This document shows, piece after piece, positions 35,768 to 43,321 of a DNA stretch of 64,000 nucleotides; position 1 is the first letter of the stretch, and each line of letters opens with the position of its first letter. Both the position numbers and the translations under genes were made by a program. Below the pieces are notes generated by a model, which worked only from the letters and a program-made list of their open reading frames with translations, was not told the origin of the DNA and ran no database searches. Source of the stretch: Clostridiales bacterium Firm_16 (GTDB taxonomy: Bacteria; Bacillota; Clostridia; Saccharofermentanales; Saccharofermentanaceae). Location of the stretch: contig LVAV01000032.1 in NCBI GenBank assembly GCA_001604185.1, positions 62,001 to 126,000 of the forward strand, read 5' to 3'.

Positions 35768-36496
35768 TCACAGACCCAGGACGGTATAACCTTTTCCACT
35801 ACGGATACAATCTATGATATCCTGAATCGACTCCGGACGCTTCTGCATCGCGATACCGGCCCCCATCTTTCCTCTGGGACTATGGCAGTCCGATCCGGAA
35901 GTCATCGGGAGACCATGCTTTTTTGCATACTCCATTGCCTTATCATTAAATTCCTGCTTCTTGTTTCCAAGATTCAGAACTTCCACCGCATCCACCAGAT
36001 CCGGATAGAAGCGCTGAGTATGGATATACTTCTCTTCCCGGAAAGGATGAACATGGATATTGATTCCTCCATCCTTACGGACCAGTTTCAGATATTCTTC
36101 TACCGGTATCCACATGATCTCAGGATGTGCTTTCAGCCAGGCTTTATCCATGCCTATGGTGACAAATTCCGTAGTATCGTAATTAAATTCAAATCCGAAA
36201 AAAACAGACAGACCGATGCGGTCACCCTCGGCCTTGGCTTTCTCATAAGCAAGGCAGTAATCATCGATCTGCTTCTCCCATGGCTGGGAAAGGTCTACAC
36301 ATGTATTTCCGTTCAGGAAATGATCAGTAATCAATATTCCGTCATAACCTGCCTGAAGATAAGCCTGGACCATCTCTTCCGGGGTTCCCATACCGCAGGC
36401 AGAACTCTGTGAAGTATGCATATGCAGTTCCAGACAGAAACAATCCGTTGCGGGTCTCTGCAGGCGGTATACACGGTCCTCGGAAATGGAATTCAT
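35768..36496 (-). CDS. PHP domain phosphoesterase
   Basis: A 242-residue PHP-domain protein. Metal ligands are readable: ELHMHTSQSS (H-x-H, near 24-32), the ITDHF motif near 60, FGFEFNYD near 107, NIHVHPFR near 152 and a GSDCHSP motif near 202. Such proteins hydrolyse phosphate esters (histidinol phosphate, nucleotides or 3'-phosphates); the substrate is not determinable. It is the first gene of the group that continues with nagA. GGGG lies 6 nt before the ATG. Confidence 0.85.
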   Translation of the reverse strand: MNSISEDRVYRLQRPATDCFCLELHMHTSQSSACGMGTPEEMVQAYLQAGYDGILITDHFLNGNTCVDLSQPWEKQIDDYCLAYEKAKAEGDRIGLSVFFGFEFNYDTTEFVTIGMDKAWLKAHPEIMWIPVEEYLKLVRKDGGINIHVHPFREEKYIHTQRFYPDLVDAVEVLNLGNKKQEFNDKAMEYAKKHGLPMTSGSDCHSPRGKMGAGIAMQKRPESIQDIIDCIRSGKGYTVLGL

Positions 36497-36615
36497 AAAT
36501 GTCCCCAGTCATTTTTATTCCCTATAATTTTACAACTTATTTCCTGATTTGTACAAGAACCGCAAAGGGATTTCAGCAATGAAATCTGCTGATTTCTCAA
36601 GAGATAGAACACCAT

Positions 36616-36658
36616 GTGCTATCGTAAACAGGGCATTTTTCTTCACGAAATAGCACAA
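36616..36658. repeat. Inverted repeat in the PHP/ilvE divergent gap
   Basis: TGTGCTAT at 36616-36623 and its exact complement ATAGCACA at 36651-36658 are separated by 27 nt. The element lies in the 255-nt gap between two divergent genes, upstream of the probable ilvE promoter, so it could be an operator with looping or a hairpin in an unrecognised transcript. Confidence 0.4.
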
Positions 36659-36680
36659 TTTCCATGTTTTCCGAAATCTG

Positions 36681-36711
36681 TTGCCCCATTTTATGTAAAA
36701 GAGACTATAAT
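36681..36711 (+). promoter_or_regulatory. Probable ilvE promoter
   Basis: TTGCCC and a perfect TATAAT with a 19-nt spacer lie about 40 nt before the ilvE ATG. The spacer is longer than ideal. No T-box or leader-peptide attenuator fits the remaining short leader. Confidence 0.5.
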
Positions 36712-36751
36712 CAGAGTCATGATATGAAAAAACTGAAATAGGAGGATCAAA

Positions 36752-37828
36752 ATGTTTCCAGAAATTTCGATAACAAAAACAACTACACCTAGACAACGTC
36801 CGCAGCCGGGTCAGCCGCTTCCTTTCGGACACATCTTCTCTGATCACATGTTCGTAATGGATTATGTTGAGGGTCAGGGCTGGATCAATCCACGTATCGT
36901 TCCATACGGCACATTCGAGATCGAGCCGTCCGCCATGGTATTCCACTATGGTCAGGCTGTATTCGAAGGTTTGAAGGCATATAAGTGCGAGGATGGTTCC
37001 ATCAACCTCTTCCGTCCGGCTTGCAACTTCGAGCGTATGAACAACAGTAACGACCGTCTCGTTATCCCGAAGGTCGACGTTGACTTCTGCGTACATGCAA
37101 CCAAGAAACTGGTTGAACTGGATCAGGACTGGATCCCGTCCGGCAAAGGCGAGTCCATGTACATCCGTCCTTTCGTAATTGCTACTGACCCGTACCTCGG
37201 TGTACGTCCTTCCAGCACATACAAGTTCTTCATCCTGCTCTCACCTTCCGGTGCATACTATGCTCACGGAATCCAGCCGGTCAAGATCTATGTTGAGGAT
37301 AAGTATGTACGTGCCGTTCGTGGTGGTACAGGCTTTACCAAGTGCGCAGGTAACTATGGCTGCTCTCTGATCGCCCAGACCATCGCTCACGACTCCGGTT
37401 ACGAGCAGGTACTCTGGCTCGATGGTGTTGAGCAGAAATACATCGAAGAAGTTGGCGCCATGAACATCATGTTCATCATCGACAACAAGCTCGTTACTCC
37501 TTCTCTGGCTGCCGGATCGATCCTGCCGGGTATCACAAGAAGAAGCTGCATCGAGATTGCCAAGCACATGGGTCTGGAAGTTGAAGAGCGCAGAATCTCC
37601 ATTGACGAAGTTATCGAAGCCGGCAAGTCCGGTCGTATGCAGGAGTGCTTCGGCTGCGGTACCGCTGCAGTTGTTTCTCCGGTCGGCGAACTCAAGTATG
37701 AGGACAACGTGATCACCATTAACAATGGTGAGATCGGACCGATCACTCAGAAATTCTACGACACAATCACCGGTATCCAGAGCGGTAAAGTTGAGGATAC
37801 ATTCGGCTGGATCACCAAGGTAAACTGA
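36752..37828 (+). CDS. ilvE: Branched-chain amino acid aminotransferase
   Basis: IlvE transfers amino groups between glutamate and the keto acids of valine, leucine and isoleucine, with PLP. The 358-residue length and the blocks GQAVFEGLKAYK near 70, YIRPFVIATD near 135, and the PLP-lysine in GFTKCAGNYG near 195 fit the longer, eukaryote-like BCAT subgroup. ECFGCGTAAVVSPV near 297 is another family motif. AGGAGG precedes the ATG at 6 nt. It is a single-gene transcript that ends at a strong terminator. Confidence 0.96.
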   Translation: MFPEISITKTTTPRQRPQPGQPLPFGHIFSDHMFVMDYVEGQGWINPRIVPYGTFEIEPSAMVFHYGQAVFEGLKAYKCEDGSINLFRPACNFERMNNSNDRLVIPKVDVDFCVHATKKLVELDQDWIPSGKGESMYIRPFVIATDPYLGVRPSSTYKFFILLSPSGAYYAHGIQPVKIYVEDKYVRAVRGGTGFTKCAGNYGCSLIAQTIAHDSGYEQVLWLDGVEQKYIEEVGAMNIMFIIDNKLVTPSLAAGSILPGITRRSCIEIAKHMGLEVEERRISIDEVIEAGKSGRMQECFGCGTAAVVSPVGELKYEDNVITINNGEIGPITQKFYDTITGIQSGKVEDTFGWITKVN

Positions 37829-37860
37829 TCCGATTTAATCAGAAAACAAGATAGAAAAAC

Positions 37861-37909
37861 AGAGCTGTTTTGAGCGTGAAAAATTCACTTCAGAACAGCT
37901 CTTTTTTTG
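37861..37909 (+). terminator. Rho-independent terminator of ilvE
   Basis: AGAGCTGTTTTGA pairs with TTCAGAACAGCTCT (one mismatch) and is followed by seven T residues, 33 nt after the ilvE stop. Confidence 0.9.
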
Positions 37910-38161
37910 TCCTTTTTCCTGCATGGTTTTTTCTCTTTTTCTTCTCATCACCGGAACAGCGCAAAGCGCCTGACTGCAGTGCTTAGGCGCGAAATAAAAA
38001 AGCATAAAAATAACCACCTGAAAATTACTTCAGATGGTCATTCCTGTAGTTACATAAACCGGACAAATCTCTCGTCCTTCTGTGAAGATGATACCATGTA
38101 TTTTCTAAAATAACAAGACTAAAAATCAAACTTCACATAATTGTAAAATCACGTCTTTTTC
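37910..38161. other. Intergenic stretch with two hairpins
   Basis: The 333-nt gap between ilvE and the RDD gene starts with the ilvE terminator. The rest holds no credible gene. It has a GC hairpin (GCGCCT near 37967 with AGGCGC near 37985) and the hairpin described separately at 38013-38038. Nothing else was recognised. Confidence 0.5.
38000..38038 (-). terminator. Probable terminator of the RDD gene operon
   Basis: On the minus strand ACCATCTGAA pairs with TTCAGGTGGT (one G-T pair), followed by TATTTTTATG and then TTTTTT. It lies about 125 nt past the RDD stop, which is far but the only candidate. Confidence 0.55.
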
Positions 38162-38740
38162 TTAGCTGCCCAAGTCGAAGATTTTGTACTCAGGAGTATC
38201 CCAAAGCGTGAAATTCAAATTCAGTTTCGAATGGAATTTGTAGATGAAATATACAAGCATTACAAGACCTGCAAAGAAGATCAGCAAGCCGATGAAACGA
38301 GGTGTTCTTGTGGTATTCGTAACGTTAGTATTCGCAGCAGAATCATGGTAAGTCTTATTCTCATAATGACCGGATCCACGCACATAAGAGAAGATACCCG
38401 GAAGGACAGTCATGACACAGAGTACCTTGATGAAAGCACGGATAAAACAGTGAATGAAAGTATTACCGGCATGGAAATCTACGTCACAGTTCATACAAAG
38501 CTTACCAGGTGTAGAAGACAGGATCTTGGTGAAGAAAATCTCCAGAATGAAATACAGACCGAAGAATCCAAGCAGCAGCCAGATCAGATCATTTCTAGAA
38601 TCAAGGTTTAATTCCTTAAGGATGTTGATCTCCGTCATATTGTAGATAAATAACCCCGCACCTACAGTAAATCCGAGTAAGGCGATCAGGTCCAGAAATA
38701 CCGCAACCAGACGGTTAAACATTGAAGCATTATTATTCAT
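38162..38740 (-). CDS. RDD family membrane protein
   Basis: A 192-residue membrane protein with three or four hydrophobic helices (about 10-32, 50-70, 98-118, 148-170). The RDD signatures are visible: the Arg and Asp in NRLVAVFLDLIA near 8-20 and the STPGKL loop near 75-80. RDD proteins are small transport- or channel-related membrane proteins; the substrate is unknown. GGAGGG is 6 nt before the ATG. It is last in a minus-strand group of four. Confidence 0.78.
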   Translation of the reverse strand: MNNNASMFNRLVAVFLDLIALLGFTVGAGLFIYNMTEINILKELNLDSRNDLIWLLLGFFGLYFILEIFFTKILSSTPGKLCMNCDVDFHAGNTFIHCFIRAFIKVLCVMTVLPGIFSYVRGSGHYENKTYHDSAANTNVTNTTRTPRFIGLLIFFAGLVMLVYFIYKFHSKLNLNFTLWDTPEYKIFDLGS

Positions 38741-38834
38741 ACATTACCCTCCTGCATACATTAAAATCAATATAGCACTATCAAAAAATCACGTCAAATC
38801 AGATAACGTAATCAGTTGATATATAATATCCAAA

Positions 38835-39266
38835 TCAATAATAGAAGAAACACTTAAGGATATCGCCGGACTCCCATTTGAAATTCAAAGACTGAAATTT
38901 CCCCGGAGCCAGAGGTGTATACTTGTTCGCGTCATTACAATGAGAAACCTGTACCTCTTCAACATCCTCAGGAATCTCCTTACTGAAGAAACCGAGAAGC
39001 TCCTTATCATTCAGCGCGATACGTGCATTCTTGCAATCCTCGGGGATCAGTATGTCCAGACGGAATCTTCTGGGTGCATCCATCAGAAACAGGAACCCCA
39101 TGATCTTCCGGTCGTCTTTCGGTGACTGGACTCTCTGTGCCACGGATACCTGCGCACCGTCGATCTCAAACTGATAATCTTTATCTTCCAGTTCACTGAC
39201 AACGATCCCTTCGAAAAGATCTCCCCGGATCACGCCGTCTGTTCCCTGCATATTATTCTCACTCAT
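38835..39266 (-). CDS. Hypothetical protein, predicted beta-sandwich
   Basis: A 143-residue protein I do not recognise. It has no signal peptide or membrane helix, an acidic composition and a regular alternation typical of a beta-sandwich. The segment RRFRLDILIPEDCKNARI near 65-82 resembles the beta-sandwich domains of some glycosidases (a lectin-like fold) only vaguely. GGGAG lies 7 nt before the ATG, supporting it as real. It is 13 nt after the M28-like gene, so it is probably cotranscribed. Confidence 0.6.
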   Translation of the reverse strand: MSENNMQGTDGVIRGDLFEGIVVSELEDKDYQFEIDGAQVSVAQRVQSPKDDRKIMGFLFLMDAPRRFRLDILIPEDCKNARIALNDKELLGFFSKEIPEDVEEVQVSHCNDANKYTPLAPGKFQSLNFKWESGDILKCFFYY

Positions 39267-39279
39267 GGTTCTTCTCCCG

Positions 39280-40551
39280 TTATCCCTCTACAGGTTCTGT
39301 CTGTGTTGTATCTTCCGTCGTTATTTCCGTAGTGGTTTCCGAACTGCCACTCGTCGTCGATGTAGAAGTCGACTTCTTCGGCGATACCGTCGGCTCCAGA
39401 CGCTGTCCCGCTTCGTAATCCGAAACGACCACGCAGTTCTGGGATCCCTTCTCTACTGCTTTGATCACGATGAAAGAAGTGACGTTAATACGCACCTTCA
39501 ATCGGTCTTTATCCAAAGACTTCTGAAGGATCTCTGAAGAATCCAGCACCGTTCCACGGATCTGTCCGCCCTGGGACTGCAGTTCCAGGTTCTTCGTCTC
39601 CTTCATATCCTCAAGCTTCGTGAAATTATAATCTGAAGATTCAAAGAATACGACCGGTATCGAAGCAGAATCGAAGATAAGATAATCCGATGGTACCTTC
39701 GTAACTTCCCGGTACATATCGATCTTGCCATCCCCGTCAACATCGAAGCTCAGAAGCGACATATTATAGTTCAGATCGACTCCGGTATTGGAGTACACAC
39801 TGTTCTCATAAGAGACGTCATACGCCTCGTAGAGTTTTCTACGGAAAGAATATTTCTTACCATCCTGCAATGATGAGAGACCGGCATGGGCATAAAGCTT
39901 ATCACCGGCATAGATGCTCTCAATGCAATACACGCAATCGCAATGATCCTTCGCATCCCCCAGACTCTTGAGGAATGCCTTGGCTCCAAGATATCCGGAA
40001 GAACTTGCTCCAAGCGCTACAATAATGACATCGTAACCGAATTTCTTGCCATACATCTGCTTGGCTATGGTCATCAGCGCGCCCACGCCGCAGGCATTGT
40101 CCTGGATACCGTCATAGTCCGGGAAGCTGTTTCGGATCTCATAGCTGATCGGAGAATCATAGTGTGCGGCAATGACTATCGTCTTCTTCACTTTGCTGTA
40201 CTCACCGAAAGAATCGCGCTGCATGAAGCCTTCTCCCTCGATACGTACAATATAGTTGCTGGAAGACTTTCCACCCGGAGCCGCGAAGTCCTGCTTCTCC
40301 ACCTTGTATCCGATCTTAGTCAATTCATTCTCAATGAGCGAACCGGCCCCTTTCTCTCCGGAAGAAAAAGCATTCCGGTAAGGAAACTCCTGGGCCAGAC
40401 GCAATGCGAAATCCGAACCATATGTACCATATTCCGCCGGCTTCTTCGTCTCCTCCTTCTTTCCGCAGGAAGCGCCGAAAGGAAGGAAAAGGATACATAA
40501 TGCTCCGGCAAGATGGCGTACGAGTTTGTTCTTTATATTTCTACTCTTCAT
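39280..40551 (-). CDS. M28 peptidase-like lipoprotein lacking catalytic glutamates
   Basis: A 423-residue lipoprotein with signal peptide and a lipobox ending in Cys at about residue 29 (GASC). The M28 fold is recognisable by AAHYDSP (near 129-135) and QDNACGVG near 150. The catalytic base and neighbouring zinc ligand, expected as the paired glutamates of a G-E-E motif, are Ser-Ser in LGASSSGYLG (about 182-191), checked in the DNA. The following ligand region reads CIESIYAG, with Glu in place of the usual Asp, and the last zinc histidine is not evident. A Ser/Thr-rich tail follows (about 385-423). It is probably a binding protein or an inactive peptidase homologue. Confidence 0.75.
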   Translation of the reverse strand: MKSRNIKNKLVRHLAGALCILFLPFGASCGKKEETKKPAEYGTYGSDFALRLAQEFPYRNAFSSGEKGAGSLIENELTKIGYKVEKQDFAAPGGKSSSNYIVRIEGEGFMQRDSFGEYSKVKKTIVIAAHYDSPISYEIRNSFPDYDGIQDNACGVGALMTIAKQMYGKKFGYDVIIVALGASSSGYLGAKAFLKSLGDAKDHCDCVYCIESIYAGDKLYAHAGLSSLQDGKKYSFRRKLYEAYDVSYENSVYSNTGVDLNYNMSLLSFDVDGDGKIDMYREVTKVPSDYLIFDSASIPVVFFESSDYNFTKLEDMKETKNLELQSQGGQIRGTVLDSSEILQKSLDKDRLKVRINVTSFIVIKAVEKGSQNCVVVSDYEAGQRLEPTVSPKKSTSTSTTSGSSETTTEITTEDTTQTEPVEG

Positions 40552-40575
40552 TCATTCTCCTTGTATTACGAAAGA

Positions 40576-41604
40576 TCAACGGTCTTCACAGATGACATCG
40601 AGTTTCTCCGAGAAGAAAAGCATGGCTTCCGCACATGTCATGGTCTTCTCGACGATACTCCCGTTTCCGGATGCCAGGATCACCGGCACCTCATCCTTGT
40701 AAGGAGCTATATCCTTACTGATCCGTCGAAGCAGGGAATCCTTGGAAACCCCTTCCAGTTTTCTCGGGAAACCCAGAAGGTCATATAATTTGAATAGTGT
40801 TTCGGAAGGATTCAATGCCGCCATGGCAAAAGCCAGGGCCTCACCTTCGGAGTATCTAAGAAAACGGAAATGTTCCAGGATCGCCTCTTTCAGTTGTTTT
40901 CCCAGATCGAAAGCCCGCTTGTTCTGCTGCTCGATCCGTGACTTGGCAAGATAGCATTCATCAATGGTGATGAACATGTCCGCATGGGTAACCAGGCGGT
41001 TCAGGAGTGTGATCTGATCCAGCATGCCGTACTGGATGATCTGGGCATAGCCATTCTTCAAGAATGCATCCGGAAGTGTCGTCAGGAATTCCACATCCAT
41101 GATCACCGAATCCGGTCTGCATGCAACGCTTACGCAGTCCTTATGGCTCATATAGTTGAGATATGCTGTATCTGCCTCCGCGGATTCCAGCATACCAAGA
41201 AGGGATGTCGGAACCAGGCAATAGTGCAGTCCTCCCAGGAACGTAGAAGCAACAAATGCCGTAACATCCAGGATACTTCCTCCGCCCCAGCCGACCAGCA
41301 GGTCCTCATTGCAAAAAGAAATATCCATCAGACGTTCGAAAACATCCATAACCACATCGAAATTCTTGGAAGACTGTCTTCCGTCGATCATGATCACCGT
41401 CGGATTGATACCAAGAGCTTCCAGCTCGGAGATGAAACGAGTATGATGCAGACCGTTTACCTCTTTATCTGTAACAACGGCGACCTTGACAGGATGGTCA
41501 GAAGCCATGCTCTTGACTTGCTTGGAAAGACAATCACATGCGATATCCCTTCCACACTCAATGGGGTAGGAACACTTGCTTTCCACACGTTTCACACTGG
41601 GCAT
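40576..41604 (-). CDS. 3-dehydroquinate synthase-like protein, degenerate
   Basis: A 342-residue protein with the AroB/iron-alcohol-dehydrogenase fold. It keeps the NAD-binding GWGGGSILDVTAFVAST (near 105-120), the VPTSLLGM loop and VIMDVEFLTTLP. It lacks the usual AroB substrate and zinc residues: the DSSVGGK block reads ESAEADT, the EVIKYG block reads QIIQYG, and the zinc histidines of the FGH...HAIE and HGEAVA motifs read LGKQLKEA and SEGEALA. It is therefore unlikely to be ordinary 3-dehydroquinate synthase. I start at ATG 41604 with AAGGAG 10 nt upstream; the frame is open to 41676. It begins the group of four minus-strand genes. Confidence 0.65.
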   Translation of the reverse strand: MPSVKRVESKCSYPIECGRDIACDCLSKQVKSMASDHPVKVAVVTDKEVNGLHHTRFISELEALGINPTVIMIDGRQSSKNFDVVMDVFERLMDISFCNEDLLVGWGGGSILDVTAFVASTFLGGLHYCLVPTSLLGMLESAEADTAYLNYMSHKDCVSVACRPDSVIMDVEFLTTLPDAFLKNGYAQIIQYGMLDQITLLNRLVTHADMFITIDECYLAKSRIEQQNKRAFDLGKQLKEAILEHFRFLRYSEGEALAFAMAALNPSETLFKLYDLLGFPRKLEGVSKDSLLRRISKDIAPYKDEVPVILASGNGSIVEKTMTCAEAMLFFSEKLDVICEDR

Positions 41605-41759
41605 ACCGCGGCTTCTCCTTCCTAAGCGATCTTTTTCCTTATGTATGATAACACTTTTACCCGAAACTTTGTACAAAAAATGAGAAACGGAAGTGCTTTT
41701 ATCGAATCATATATGATAGAATATGTATTTGCATATATAGGAAAGAAGGTTATATTACA

Positions 41760-43238
41760 ATGACTGTTGTAACAAATCCGGCAATTCGTACACGTTTTGC
41801 GCCCAGTCCGACAGGTTTTATGCATGTCGGTAATCTTCGTACGGCGCTTTATGAGTATCTGATCGCGAAGTCCCTGGGTGGTACATTCGTGCTTCGTATC
41901 GAGGATACGGATCAGGAACGTTATGTGGAAGGTGCCGTAGACATTATCTACCAGACTTTGAAGACCGCAGGTCTCATCCATGACGAAGGCCCGGATATCG
42001 GCGGAGAATTCGGCCCTTATGTCCAGAGCCAGCGTATGGATCTTTATAAACCTTATGCCGAGGAACTGGTCAAGAATGGTCATGCCTATTACTGCTTCTG
42101 CAGCAAGGAGCGTCTGGCGGCCCTTCACGAGGAAGGCGGCGTGGAAGGCGGTTATGACCGTCATTGCCGTGATCTTTCCCCTGAGGAAGTCAAGAAGAAT
42201 CTGGATGCGGGTGTCCCCTATGTCATCCGTCAGAAGATGCCTCTTGAGGGAGAGACTACTTTCCATGACTGTGTTTATGGTGATATTACCGTCCAGAACA
42301 AGGAACTGGAGGATCAGATCCTGCTGAAGGCAGACGGATATCCGACCTATAACTTCGCCAACATCATCGACGATCATCTCATGAAGATCTCCCATGTTGT
42401 TCGCGGAAGTGAGTACCTCTCTTCCACCCCGAAGTATAACCTCTGTTATGAGGCTTTTGGCTGGGAGATCCCGACCTATGTCCACCTTCCATTGATCATG
42501 GGTAAGAATGAGGACGGCTCGGTCAGCAAGTTAAGTAAACGTCATGGTTCCACCGGTTTTGAAGATCTGGTTTCCCAGGGATTCCTTCCGGAGGCTATCA
42601 TCAACTATATCGCACTTCTCGGCTGGTGCCCGAAGGACAATCAGGAAGTCTTCTCTCTTGATGAGCTCAGCAAGGCTTTCTCCATCGACGGCATCAGTAA
42701 ATCTCCGGCCGTCTTCGACTATGACAAGCTGGAGTGGTTCAACGGAGAATACATCCGAAAGATGTCCCAGGAAGAATTCATCGAATTCGTCAAGCCGGAA
42801 CTGGAGAAGTTCCCGATGATCACACCGGATCTGTACCCTCTCTTTACCGAGATCATGCAGCCGCGTATCACCAGACTTCCGCAGATCAGCGAGAAACTCG
42901 GCTTCCTTCTGGAACTTGTAGATTACGACCTGGAACTGTATGTACACAAGAAGAGTAAGACGACTAAGGAAGGTTCTCTGGAAATGCTCAACATCGTGCT
43001 TCCGATGCTTCAGGAACTGAACTGGGACAAGGATACCATCAGCAACTGCCTTACCGGTCTTGCAGAAGGCATGGGCATCAAGAATGCTCTGGTCATGTGG
43101 CCGGTAAGAATTGCCGCTTCCGGTACAGCAGTTACTCCTGGCGGCGCGGTGGAAGTTCTCCTTCTCCTCGGTAAGGAAGAAGCCCTGAAGCGTATCGAAT
43201 CCGGACGACAGCGACTCTCCGATGCTTTATCCCAATGA
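41760..43238 (+). CDS. gltX: Glutamyl-tRNA synthetase
   Basis: GluRS of 492 residues that charges tRNA-Glu. The HIGH-equivalent is RFAPSPTGFMHVGN (near 11-24), RIEDTD follows near 45, and the KMSKS-equivalent is KLSKRHG near 258. The C-terminal anticodon-binding alpha-helical domain is complete. An extended -10 (TGATAGAAT near 41722) lies upstream. The gene is followed after 83 nt by glnS. Confidence 0.96.
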   Translation: MTVVTNPAIRTRFAPSPTGFMHVGNLRTALYEYLIAKSLGGTFVLRIEDTDQERYVEGAVDIIYQTLKTAGLIHDEGPDIGGEFGPYVQSQRMDLYKPYAEELVKNGHAYYCFCSKERLAALHEEGGVEGGYDRHCRDLSPEEVKKNLDAGVPYVIRQKMPLEGETTFHDCVYGDITVQNKELEDQILLKADGYPTYNFANIIDDHLMKISHVVRGSEYLSSTPKYNLCYEAFGWEIPTYVHLPLIMGKNEDGSVSKLSKRHGSTGFEDLVSQGFLPEAIINYIALLGWCPKDNQEVFSLDELSKAFSIDGISKSPAVFDYDKLEWFNGEYIRKMSQEEFIEFVKPELEKFPMITPDLYPLFTEIMQPRITRLPQISEKLGFLLELVDYDLELYVHKKSKTTKEGSLEMLNIVLPMLQELNWDKDTISNCLTGLAEGMGIKNALVMWPVRIAASGTAVTPGGAVEVLLLLGKEEALKRIESGRQRLSDALSQ

Positions 43239-43321
43239 TCGCAAAAGGCTGCAGATCGCAGTGCTTTTGCCGGAAAAGAAAAACACGAAAAGCTGAATTA
43301 AGAAAGTGAGAGTCAATAACT

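Noticed and set aside
36530-37096. Minus-strand frame of 188 codons opposite the start of ilvE
   Set aside because: It overlaps ilvE and its promoter and has no family sequence.
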